A DNA stretch of 64,000 nt. Source: Byssothecium circinans (taxonomy: Eukaryota > Ascomycota > Dothideomycetes > Pleosporales > Massarinaceae). The position numbers were made by a program, and so were the translations under genes. The notes under the pieces are model-generated. The model was not told the origin of the DNA and made no database searches. It saw nothing but the letters and a program-made list of their open reading frames with translations. Position 1 is the first letter of the stretch; each line of letters starts with the position of its first letter. This document shows positions 10,759 to 20,381 of this stretch, piece by piece. The stretch lies in NCBI GenBank assembly GCA_010015675.1, contig ML976995.1, positions 489,792 through 553,791 on the forward strand, in the 5' to 3' direction.

Positions 10759-11546
10759 GAGGTACATGTAGCGCAGCCTGTAATTTTGCTACTCTTTAAG
10801 CCTTATGTAACCCCCCCTGCAAAGCACTATTACCTATTTAGTAAAGCGCCTTTGTAGCGGCCATGCGCGCAGAATAACCAAAGTAAAGGAACCGGAAACT
10901 AATTTCGGTTACTACTGTCAGGTGCTCGCTAATCTACAGACTTGTCAGCACAAGAGATTAAGCTTCGCTAATCTGCTAACGTATGTAAATTACACATGCC
11001 CTATTGCGTTCAGCTTATTTAGATTTTATACTAGCCAAATTTGGAAGTCACTTTAGTTGAAAGTACCGACTAGGGTAGCGATCTTGCACGAATCCGCGTG
11101 CATTAGAAGCTGCGGGACTCCTAATTACTTCTTGCTATTGTAATAGTATTCTAACGCTTAAGCCCTACTAATAATATAGTTAGAACTAGGTAGAGCTTAT
11201 AATAAGTCTTATAACGAGGGTTTCTTGTCTATAGCATGAAATGAGTCCTTTTGCAAGATAGGCAAGAACGCTGTAAGGTGTGCATATTTTTTAGATAAAA
11301 TGACTTTAGAGTGTGTAGAAATAGCTAGAGTACAGAACATAAGAGTACTAGCGCAGTATTAAGACGTGTGGACGGAGATTAAAGTGCTTAAAGATAGGTA
11401 CCTCGCTTATTTCTCGATAAACGGTGTTTTTCTACCAACAGTGGGGGACGTTATTCATGTCCTATAAGTAGGGACTCAACCAAAGTTCACTACGTCTCAA
11501 AATCCAGTCGCTTCAATCAACAGATCTCTTAGAATTTTAAATCAAT
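10759..11546. other. Spacer leading into the repeated unknown ORF
   Basis: No gene is supportable. A frame at about 11065-11540 can be read with several stops up to the ORF at 11547 and includes VPTRVAILHESA, resembling a patch at about 985. It may be the decayed 5' part of the same unknown multi-copy gene. Confidence 0.3.
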
Positions 11547-11948
11547 ATGCGAGATTTTCTTCATCTAACTATTAAACTAGAGGGTGAGACCTTAATGTAC
11601 TTTTTAGTCTTATTTCCTAATAACACTACTAGAAAGATAGGCTCCTACACTTTACTCAACTTCCGCGAACAGGCGTTCACTTTGTTAACCGATATTCTGT
11701 GCAAGTGGCCCCATAAAGGGCAAGAGCGCAGCCCGGAACTATGGTTCGATATCGCCGGCCACCTACTCAACGCGAAATGGGTAGCTACAGCAGACAAACC
11801 TGAGCAGGTTGTACTGTATATCGCACGAGAGTTGGAAAAAGATGAAGTTTCTAAAGCGATCGACATAGATCATAGCGGAAAGGACTCATTGGCCTATTTG
11901 TACAAGAGAATGAGGTGTAGAGTTCCCATGGCCCATTTCTCGGAATAG
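11547..11948 (+). CDS. Unknown multi-copy ORF, longer copy 2
   Basis: An open frame of 133 codons ends at TAG 11946-11948. Residues 11-83 match the truncated copy at about 1375-1588 almost exactly. Here the protein continues with a hydrophilic tail (ADKPEQVVLYIARELEKD). I recognise no domain, signal peptide or membrane segment. The 5' end probably extends upstream in decayed form, so the first codon is uncertain and the ORF may itself be a fragment. The location at the island edge and the duplication suggest a dispersed repeat gene rather than a host gene. Confidence 0.4.
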   Translation: MRDFLHLTIKLEGETLMYFLVLFPNNTTRKIGSYTLLNFREQAFTLLTDILCKWPHKGQERSPELWFDIAGHLLNAKWVATADKPEQVVLYIARELEKDEVSKAIDIDHSGKDSLAYLYKRMRCRVPMAHFSE

Positions 11949-12905
11949 CTAATGACGTACCATAGTACCATTAAGTTAAGGTAGGTTAACCTTTCCCCAA
12001 AAATTCGGAATATATCGCTAATTTGACGCAGGGATCTTGAGTACGAATTGTGATATAACGGTCGAATACGTATTAAGCTTTGCAGGCTTTTGACGAAACC
12101 CATCCCTAAACCTCCAACCACACAGTACTGTCACCTCACGCCCAATTCGCACCAAGACCCTTTCCAAGGGAACGACAATACACCGGCTTCTCCACCTAAT
12201 GCTCCGGCTTCAAATTTCCACATTCTTTGTTTTTCATATCAATCTCTGCTTGGGATATTTACACCAAGTTGGCAATTCCCTGGTCTAGTCTTCCATGGCT
12301 CGAGGACTTCACTTGGTAGCTTTGAGTGCAGTGGTATGCATCATGTGTGGACTTGGTCGTCACTCTCGACTTGGTATATTGTTCTAGAATAGAACTGAAC
12401 TCTGGTCACGGTCTATATAGCGTTACCTCCTGTGTACTTCACACACATACACAATTCATCACTTTTCCCATGCTCTTAGTGCCTCACTCCTGTCCCATAT
12501 GTGCAGCTTTTAGCTTCCCTTGAACAGAAATACGAAGACTTTCTCGTGTTCCACTGCAATGATTGATCTGGTTACTTGTTTCTTGTCAACCGTGCCCATC
12601 TTTGTGCTGTAACTTTTACAATTGCCGAATGGGAGGTAGCTTACAGCTCATATCTATCATTTTGATTCTCGAAAAAGTGATGTGAGATATCTGCGTACCA
12701 TCGTACATGCTCAAGTTCGTGCTAATGCCTATTTAGAACTACATCCTGTCCCAGTGCACAGTACATCTCTCACGCCGTGCGCCTCGTGTACCCTTCACAA
12801 CTCTGGTACACACCTTCTCACAACAATATAGGAGACCTAACATTCAATAGGGGGCGTTTACTCCTACCATCCTGCAGTAAGAGCCTGCACCATGCTAGAT
12901 AATCG
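11949..12905. other. Boundary between TE island and gene-bearing sequence
   Basis: About 1 kb without a supportable gene. Base composition becomes balanced and the dense TAG/TAA pattern of the island fades. No TE ends were recognised. Confidence 0.4.
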
Positions 12906-12909
12906 CCCA

Positions 12910-14655
12910 AAAATATTTTCTTTTCAGCTACCTTTTCATACATACAAACATTTTCCTCTTTATCTTTTGAAAGACGTGCTTCTCGTGTTACTAACGGCTG
13001 AGATCGTACCGTTTGGCTCCTTCACATTTTCCGCCTTCACAGCTCCTGCTGTTATGTTCACCATTAGATAAGAGTGTATCACGAAGCTATTGGCGTGCTT
13101 TATGGGAATAGCTGGATGTTTACGCGGCCACTGGATGTGCACGATAATAGTGCTCAGGATGCGGGCAAAGACAAATTCGACGATCAAATTGATTATGCAC
13201 CAGTTTGGATTGCGGGTGTAGGGTCACACATTGCTCTACTTCGTAGTGTCTCTATTGATGTTGACCCTATGTGCTGGATAGCCTGCAGCACAGCTCGATA
13301 CTTTATCGACCTGCTTCCTTTTGCACGGTTACTGTGGGCACATACGGACTTGAACTTTTCAATCCAGTTTGTGCGCTCTGGTAGATGCTTGGATGCCGCT
13401 ATTCACTCTCATATCCCGCCGGATTCTTGGACTTGGCAATACTTTCGTACGGACGAGAAGGTGCAGGCTTTCAACAATATTCTGCAGTCCATTGGCACAC
13501 AGGACCAATTGCACTTGAGGAGATACGCTTATGCGCCGCGTCTGATGCAAATGATCCGCGTTCCCCTCACGGTGCAATTCGACGTCATAGAACGGGCGAA
13601 AGCTGTCGTTGCTTTTACCCCAGGAGCCGTAAGCGCAGAAATTGGAACATGGGTCTTTTTCGATATCACTGCCTGCGGGAAATCATTGACTGTGGCTCCT
13701 CAGCAGTATACTGCTCAGCAATTCACGCTTCCGTGGCGAATATTGGAAAAAGTCATAAATTTATGCACCCTGGAGACCGACCGAATCACGGTGGATCTCG
13801 ATACAAGGAAAATGATAGGTTTCAACACCAACATTCTCGGGGTCAGTCAAGTAATACGAATGACAACCCAGACCCTGTGGCATTACCTACAATCAGAGCC
13901 AGAAATCACCATTAAAATGACCACAAGAGAGGGACAGTCATCTTTCAATGGCTTTGAGGCGTTATGGAGTTGGTATGAAACAACAAGTATGATGATCCCG
14001 GGCTGGCTATCGAAGGCCGATTGGATGCGGGGGGACGAGGACCGTGACCTCGCAGCCCTCGCAGCCCTCACAGTGCACATGAACTTCGAGCCTGAGATGA
14101 CTATCGACCTCACCGACGTCAACGTTCTCCTAAATGATTTTCTGCGCTTCTCCGTGTTACTATTCCCTTCTCAGAGGAAAACTACTCTGCATTTTCGCTT
14201 CACCAATCCACAGGACCCTTCTCTTACCATCGAGTGCACGTATTCACTCAGCCATCTTGAATCAGCCATCTTGAATCAGCCATCTTGAATCAGCCATCAC
14301 AATACTTCTCTGCGAAATTGCTCTTCAGCACCCCGATAAGATGGAGGGCGATTGCGCTGACATCATTTTCTACCCTTTCAAGCCGAAGCTCGAGGCAGTG
14401 CTCGCTAGATCTATAAATCCGCCTACTACATGCAGCATAGTGGCTGAGGGAGGAACATGTCTCGATGAAGAGGAAATGAAGAAGATGGCAGCCGAATCGG
14501 TCAGGAAGGTCAGTCGAATTAAAACTCAATGGCTTTATCTTGGATGGCCTTTGAGACCGCCGCCAATTTTGCAGACTCATTTTCTTTGGCGGTCGCTCAT
14601 TTTAAAGCGATGGGGACATTTTGACACTGTTTCTGATCTTGATTTAGAGGGATGA
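12910..14655 (+). pseudogene. F-box-like/2EXR/DUF7730-type protein, copy 1, frameshifted
   Basis: The main open frame is 13074-14288, beginning at YHEAIGVLYGNSW, the second half of the family's N-terminal domain, so it lacks a proper start. The missing first half can be read in another frame at about 12910-13066 (SFQLPFHTYKHF ... FTAPAVMFT) and is separated from YHEA by a stop and a small frame change. At 14249-14298 a 14-bp tandem repeat shifts the frame and closes the ORF at 14286-14288. The frame expected without two of the units is open straight through to TGA at 14653-14655. The paralogue at 15134 shares the layout (conserved ITVDLNSR-like segment). The cellular role of the family is unknown. 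Confidence 0.6.
14249..14298 (+). repeat. 14-bp minisatellite inside copy 1 of the DUF7730-like family
   Basis: The unit CAGCCATCTTGAAT occurs at 14249-14262, 14263-14276 and 14277-14290, followed by a partial unit to 14298. Because 14 is not divisible by 3, unit number sets the downstream reading frame. One or four units keep 13074-14655 open; three do not. Confidence 0.9.
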
Positions 14656-15133
14656 TTGAGGGGCTTTCGTTACTGACCCGCCTTGAGAGGAGGTCAGACA
14701 GTTGTCAACCTCGAGGCTTCTTTATGGCCTTTAGTATGATATCATTAGAGACATATAACTCGACCTGTACATATAGCCTTATGTCTATATTGACGACAAC
14801 TACGCTCTTTAGATCCGTTATATGATGTTTATAATCCTTATTTCCTCTTGTGCATTGTGTAAACTGTTGGTACCATGGTATGACACCAGCAAATTGCACA
14901 GAGTTTGGTAGGTTGCAGGATCAGGCTTTGGAAAGTATTAGAAAAGTTTTGTCACGTGCCTGTTGGTGAGGAGGGTCTCAGGAGCAAGCAGCAAACAATA
15001 CACCTGACGTCAATCGTACTCCGCCACGGGCGCTAAGCGTGGGTTTGAGGGCTCGCGACGATTTAAGCCCGCACTATCCCTTTTGTTCCTTGACACCAAC
15101 TCCCCTCACAGCAACCGCGCGCAACTTTCCGCC
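14656..15133. other. Intergenic spacer and presumed promoter of copy 2
   Basis: No coding signal. The sequence before 15134 is moderately GC-rich and would hold the promoter of the next gene. Confidence 0.35.
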
Positions 15134-16667
15134 ATGGAGAGCCCGAACGTTGAAAAACCGCTTATCGATATCCCCAGGGTGTATTCGGGGCCAATCGACT
15201 CGACCAAGGTATCGTTCCTCACATTGCCGCCGGACATTCGCAATATGGTGTACGATGAGCTGTTCAAAAAAGAAGGGCTAATCAAGGTGGTGCCTAACTA
15301 CTGCTCCTACCTTGGGGGCGTAGATGAACCGAGTGAGCGTTCGAAGATTGCGTGCAGCCTACTCGCTACCTGCCGCCAGATCTACCACGAAGGAGTCACA
15401 ATCCTGTACAGAGGAAACACCTTCGAACTTTCTGAGTGGGACGACCTAGACCGTGGAGGTCAAGACGCTATTGAATGGACAGCATCGTGGCTTGATTGGA
15501 TTGGTTCCAACATCCATTACCTAAAGGAAGTGATTATCGATATCTACCTCTACCCCCGTGAGACAGGATTCGACATCGTCGAACTTTTTGTGTTTCTGTG
15601 CAAACATCCAGAAATTCTTCCAATCGTCAAGTTTGCTCATTGGAAGTACGGGACAGAAATGACAACGATGCTTAGCAATGTGCTTGAGGCACTCGTCAAA
15701 CATGATACACTTCGGCTACGGAGAACGCTACATTTCCCCCGATTGATCGAGTCCTTGCACAGCTTGGTCATTGACACCAGTGGATCAAGAGGCTTCATCG
15801 AACACAATTGGCGTCAGAACAGCCTCAAAAATAGGACTCTATTAATTGAAGATGAAGGGAGATCTCTGAGGACTGAGAGCTATGATCCCGTCTCACGTGC
15901 TCTCACAGAAGAGAGTTACATTTTTGAAGCAATTTGCGTGAAAGCTGTCTGCAACTTTGAAGCCATCACGGTGGACCTGAACTCCAGGAGGGTTTCCAAC
16001 ATGGACGACAAATTATTCCAGGTCTCTCGAAGTATCCGAAAGGCCGCCATTACCCCACTTCAACTTCGATCTCCACCATTTCTCCAGCCTGAGTCGCCTT
16101 CACATTGAGTTATTACCCTTCCTAATGATGACTATGAAAACCAAGGGTAGATCCGACATTCGCATCTCTCTGAAATCTCGCTATCACGACAAGATCTGCA
16201 CCACTGAAGCGTGCTTCAAGTTGCAGGACCTACGGAGGAGCACCTTCAGACTGTTATCTCAGATCTTAGATGCAAGCCCGGAACTCAAGTGGGAGACATG
16301 CCCCACTATCTACATAAACGGATTTGGCACTTCTGTGCTAGCGTCTTACCACTTCTCGCCGAAGACGCGGCACAAGCGTCATTATCGACTTCGACTAGCC
16401 CGTACCAAACGTCATGAAGACGAAAGCATAGAACGGCAAGTGCACCGTTTCGTACGCCGGTTTCCAGAGTCCCTTCACCGAGGTGTGGTATGTGGCACAC
16501 TCTGCATCACTCTTCATTCATCGCTTTTCCAGGTATGGAACGCTTTGAGCCCGCTCGAACTTCCTCAAGAGTTTAACATGTCTAATAAGTTCTGGGGCGG
16601 TCTACGGTATGTTGCTCAATGAACTCGCCCTCTTTTAGGAGTTACTAATACTTGCTACAGGAGGTGA
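15134..16667 (+). pseudogene. F-box-like/2EXR/DUF7730-type protein, copy 2, one apparent frameshift
   Basis: ATG 15134 (context GCCATGG) opens a frame with the family signature FLTLPPDIRNMVYDELF, then LLATCRQIYHEGVTILYRGN, then ITVDLNSRRVSN. It closes at TGA 16106-16108, but clear coding resumes one frame over just before that stop: HFNFDLHHFSSLSRLHIELL starts near 16050 and runs to 16622. The switch falls at ATTACCCCAC (about 16044-16053), where three C instead of four would join the frames. Near the end a consensus intron, GTATGT ... TACTAAT ... CTACAG (16607-16660), would give a stop at 16667. It is either a recent pseudogene or a one-base sequence error. Function unknown. Confidence 0.6.
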
Positions 16668-17017
16668 ATGTGCAGTCGAACATTGACTGTCTCGAAAACG
16701 AAAATTCGAAACCCATACGGACCGGTATGCTGCAGAACGTTGAGTTAGTATCATGCTCTATAGGTGCTGATCGGCCACAACATCACAAAATGCCTAGAAC
16801 TGCAAGCTCGTCCAAGTAACTGCTATGTATAGGCGGGAGAGATGAGTGGTGGTCTGTTTATTCATGCTATCTTTAGCTTATCTAGCCTCTGCACAGTGTT
16901 AAGGATCACAACTGGGAGCAAATATGTGGTGAATGGAGAAGTTCCTTTTCATTAAATTACGACTACGGTACGGCATCACAAGTTTGGCAGAAGTTTCCAC
17001 AGACTAAAATTGGTCTA

Positions 17018-17266
17018 TTATTGGGGAGCCTTGGTCACCGTCTGCCCAGAAAGGGTTCTGGATTTGCGCAAATAGTTCCCATTCCAATAGCCTAATTTCA
17101 ACACAACGAAAGAGTCACCAGGAACCTCAAAGCTGCTAGCAATGGTACTACATTTGAACGGGAAAGGTTTCATTGCCTCACATACTGTGGAAAAAGACGT
17201 TTTGAGACTTAGGGTCACGCCCTTCGTGAATACTAGTGCCATAGTGTTATTCGCACAGCTCGCCAA
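17018..17266 (-). CDS. Orphan small ORF, possible terminal exon
   Basis: A minus-strand frame of about 80 codons with mixed hydrophobic/hydrophilic content and four Cys (two near the start, in VCEAM, in FKCST) ends just before 17018. The first in-frame ATG is at about 17230. The preceding bases end CTGTCAG, a possible 3' splice site, so it could be the last exon of a gene whose 5' part I cannot find. I recognise no family. It may equally be chance. Confidence 0.2.
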   Translation of the reverse strand: MASCANNTMALVFTKGVTLSLKTSFSTVCEAMKPFPFKCSTIASSFEVPGDSFVVLKLGYWNGNYLRKSRTLSGQTVTKAPQ

Positions 17267-18060
17267 TATCTGACAGTTGTTGACTTATATCGCTTTAAGT
17301 ACTTAACTATACCTAGGACATCGTATTTACGACGTCTACTATACACATGAGCTTCTTGCTCCTTAACATCGAATTTGGTCTCAACGAACACTGCACAACG
17401 GAATTCGCGACACCGGGCCTTCTTGTGGCTATTCGCCTAAACGCTTTCGTGCTGCAGTGATTCCTACACAGTTATCATCTACCCTCGACGCTCTCGAGCT
17501 TCCTATTAGCCTCGCGAGCCGCTAACTACCGTGCATACTGTCGAGGGTAACTGTTGTTTCTAGCGTCGGAACGGTGTGGCACGGTGTCAACGAAGATCGC
17601 ATGCGGAGCCGCCGCAAACACTCCACACTGGCTCAGCGAATTTGTGCCACCTTCGTGGCCTTTACCGTTTTATGACAGCTTGTAGAGAAAATGCATTGCT
17701 CGTTGTTCTTCAGATCTGAGAATAGTAGTGGCTATGGTTGGGCTAGCGCTGGCTACTAAGTTAATTATCAAAGCGCCGTGAAAGTTCTTGACTAGATAGA
17801 TCCTCACTTCCTCCACAATCACGACCTCTGACACCAAAGTACGTCTACTACGCACCTCGCAACATCAAAATACAAGGGGAAACCTACCTGATACCAGCAT
17901 CGATCGCCTACGCTGGACCGAAGAGCCGACTGGGCGAAGAAATACCTCCTCACGTACCTCCTGAGTTATAAGTGGGTATCTCAATTTCTGCGCGCGCCCG
18001 CTACAATATCCACGGCCTCATTTCTTGTATAAACATAGCGAGACTCGTACTGACCTCTTA
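17267..18060. other. Gene-free spacer
   Basis: No coding feature is supportable. A 10-bp inverted pair (TACCCTCGAC at ~17479 and GTCGAGGGTA at ~17540) is the only structure noticed. Confidence 0.35.
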
Positions 18061-18279
18061 CTCCAATATGAGTTGAGTTGACATCCCCGGCGAGCTACGC
18101 AACCAGGTACCTGGTATACTCCTACCTCTTCGAATTCGACGGTCCTTGCGCTGTTACCTTGACGAGAAATTGGCATAGGAAAATAAAGAAAAGCAAAGAT
18201 ATAAGCAAAGGGCTCGCGCTGTTTCACTCATGCCGGCAGATATCCCGTGAAGCTGCATCGACGCTGGTAACGAACAATA

Positions 18280-19449
18280 ACGTAAAGCACCATCGAGACG
18301 GCCACACCACCGAGACGGCCACTTTTGCTTGGCAAGGAAAATCAAACTGTATTATCTTAATAACAATTTAAATACTTAAGCTATTAAGCTAAAATTTTAA
18401 TTACAGATAACGTAAAGCACCACCGAACCGCGCACACCACCGAACCGCGCAGAAATGCTTGGCGGAAAATCAAATATTCAACCCTTAATAACAATTTAAA
18501 TNNNNNNNNNNNNNNNNNNNNNNNNNNNNNNNNNNNNNNNNNNNNNNNNNNNNNNNNNNNNNNNNNNNNNNNNNNNNNNNNNNNNNNNNNNNNNNNNNNN
18601 NNNNNNNNNNNNNNNNNNNNNNNNNNNNNNNNNNNNNNNNNNNNNNNNNNNNNNNNNNNNNNNNNNNNNNNNNNNNNNNNNNNNNNNNNNNNNNNNNNNN
18701 NNNNNNNNNNNNNNNNNNNNNNNNNNNNNNNNNNNNNNNNNNNNNNNNNNNNNNNNNNNNNNNNNNNNNNNNNNNNNNNNNNNNNNNNNNNNNNNNNNNN
18801 NNNNNNNNNNNNNNNNNNNNNNNNNNNNNNNNNNNNNNNNNNNNNNNNNNNNNNNNNNNNNNNNNNNNNNNNNNNNNNNNNNNNNNNNNNNNNNNNNNNN
18901 NNNNNNNNNNNNNNNNNNNNNNNNNNNNNNNNNNNNNNNNNNNNNNNNNNNNNNNNNNNNNNNNNNNNNNNNNNNNNNNNNNNNNNNNNNNNNNNNNNNN
19001 NNNNNNNNNNNNNNNNNNNNNNNNNNNNNNNNNNNNNNNNNNNNNNNNNNNNNNNNNNNNNNNNNNNNNNNNNNNNNNNNNNNNNNNNNNNNNNNNNNNN
19101 NNNNNNNNNNNNNNNNNNNNNNNNNNNNNNNNNNNNNNNNNNNNNNNNNNNNNNNNNNNNNNNNNNNNNNNNNNNNNNNNNNNNNNNNNNNNNNNNNNNN
19201 NNNNNNNNNNNNNNNNNNNNNNNNNNNNNNNNNNNNNNNNNNNNNNNNNNNNNNNNNNNNNNNNNNNNNNNNNNNNNNNNNNNNNNNNNNNNNNNNNNNN
19301 NNNNNNNNNNNNNNNNNNNNNTCTAGGTTTAAAATTTTAAAAGAAAATATTAAGGTTTAGCTTTGTTATTAAGATAATACTATTTGATTTTCCTTGCCAA
19401 GAAATTCTGGCGCGCTCGGTGGGGTGGCGCGCTCGGTGGTGGAATACGT
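18280..19449. mobile_element. TA-flanked DNA transposon with an assembly gap inside
   Basis: Left end 18280 begins ACGTAAAGCACCATCGAGAC; the right end, read inward from 19449, begins ACGTATTCCACCACCGAGCG. Each end holds a doubled CACCACCGAG-type GC-rich motif followed by GCTTGGCAAGGAAAATCAAA-like sequence. TA duplications lie at 18278-18279 and 19450-19451. A second left-type end begins at 18410, preceded by TA at 18408-18409, so two related elements may be nested or tandem. Coding content is unknown because of the gap. The ACGTATTCCACCA tip is shared with the pogo element at 1890. Confidence 0.75.
18502..19321. other. Assembly gap (820 N)
   Basis: Undetermined bases. The gap lies within the transposon, probably because repeated ends blocked assembly. 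Confidence 0.99.
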
Positions 19450-19684
19450 TACCGTCACAGTCATCTACGAAGACGAACAAAGGCTGCGCATCGACGACTA
19501 CAACACTATAGCCACCTTCATGGGGATGCTTGGTTCTCAAGCTCTGATGCTGAGGAAGGCGTCGTTCTCTTTTCAATACGCCATGCGGCCTGGAAAGAAC
19601 ATAACGTTCCCTTTGTCAAAATCAATAACATCTCCAAGAAATAAAAAATCCATGTTTCCAAACGGCGAGTGTGCACCCAACTAA

Positions 19685-20234
19685 CCCTTAGAGGGATCCT
19701 ACCTTCTCAGAATAATTCATTAATAGCTGTTTCTCAATTTAAACCCATCTACAGCTCGTCGACTGCATATTTATAAGAGGTACATGTGGAGGAATTGAGC
19801 TTAAGGGAGGAACGACTTATTAACTGTGTGTTTTGAGAAGGCACGATCCCCGTAAGGACTAACTGTTATCACGCGACCGAACTCCAGTTCCAAAAGCCGA
19901 CCTCGACGTTCCAGCTTGCTTCATCCATCCATTCAAGCCAGAAATCTGCTGAAAAATTATCACCAGACTTCTGACAAGCACTTCCAAGCAATTGATCATC
20001 GCCTAAAAACGAACCCTCAAATAACGCATAGCGCAGTCCCCGTAGACATCACCACAGCACATCCAAGATCAAAACACAACCCATCCGTCTCAATCCATTT
20101 CATTACACTTCAGAGCCCTACCAAATATCTATCGCAAGTAGAGTAATACGTACAGAGCCGTTAAGACCTCCATCCGGGTCATTCCAGTTCATGCGGGGAA
20201 AATTGGAAATCCACAACCATAAGGAAGCGAAAGC
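19685..20234. other. Intergenic spacer
   Basis: No gene is supportable between the split DUF7730-like gene and the 3' side of DSK2. Confidence 0.4.
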
Positions 20235-20381
20235 TCATTGCTCACAGCCCTCATCATCCGTAAACTCGGCAATAAACTCGGCAAGTTCAGCGCCATAGTC
20301 ATCGCCGTCATCCTCACAGTCTATGTCGCCCTCTACACAATAGACGAGACCCCGACAGTCACCTCCGTTGTTATTTCCATA
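20235..20381 (-). other. Open in-frame extension after the DSK2 stop codon
   Basis: Directly after the DSK2 TAG (20384-20382) the same frame stays open for 48 codons to TGA at 20237-20235. The codons are G-first biased and encode an acidic, four-Cys tail (e.g. CEDDGDDYGAELAEF). It could be chance 3' UTR sequence, a readthrough tail, or an extension reached by RNA editing of UAG. The opposite strand also has an open hydrophobic frame here, so the call is weak. Confidence 0.25.

Larger units (their letters stand above)
18065..19684 (+). pseudogene. F-box-like/2EXR/DUF7730-type protein, copy 3, split by a transposon
   Basis: The family N-terminus is visible in two frames: DIPGELRNQV at about 18080-18110, then YSYLFEFDGP one frame over, then FHSCRQISREAASTLVTNN up to 18278. 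A 7-bp near-duplication in AACCAGGTACCTGGTA explains that first frame change. At TA 18278-18279 a transposon interrupts the gene; at TA 19450-19451 coding resumes in the matching frame with TVTVIYEDEQRLRIDDYNT and runs to TAA at 19682-19684. Leaving one TA between the two parts keeps one reading frame. It is a dead gene; the upstream start is not found. Confidence 0.65.

Noticed and set aside
16020..16110. An intron joining the two halves of the DUF7730-like copy 2
   Set aside because: Both frames are protein-like right up to the switch point and no GT-AG pair removes a suitable length; a one-base frame change fits better.
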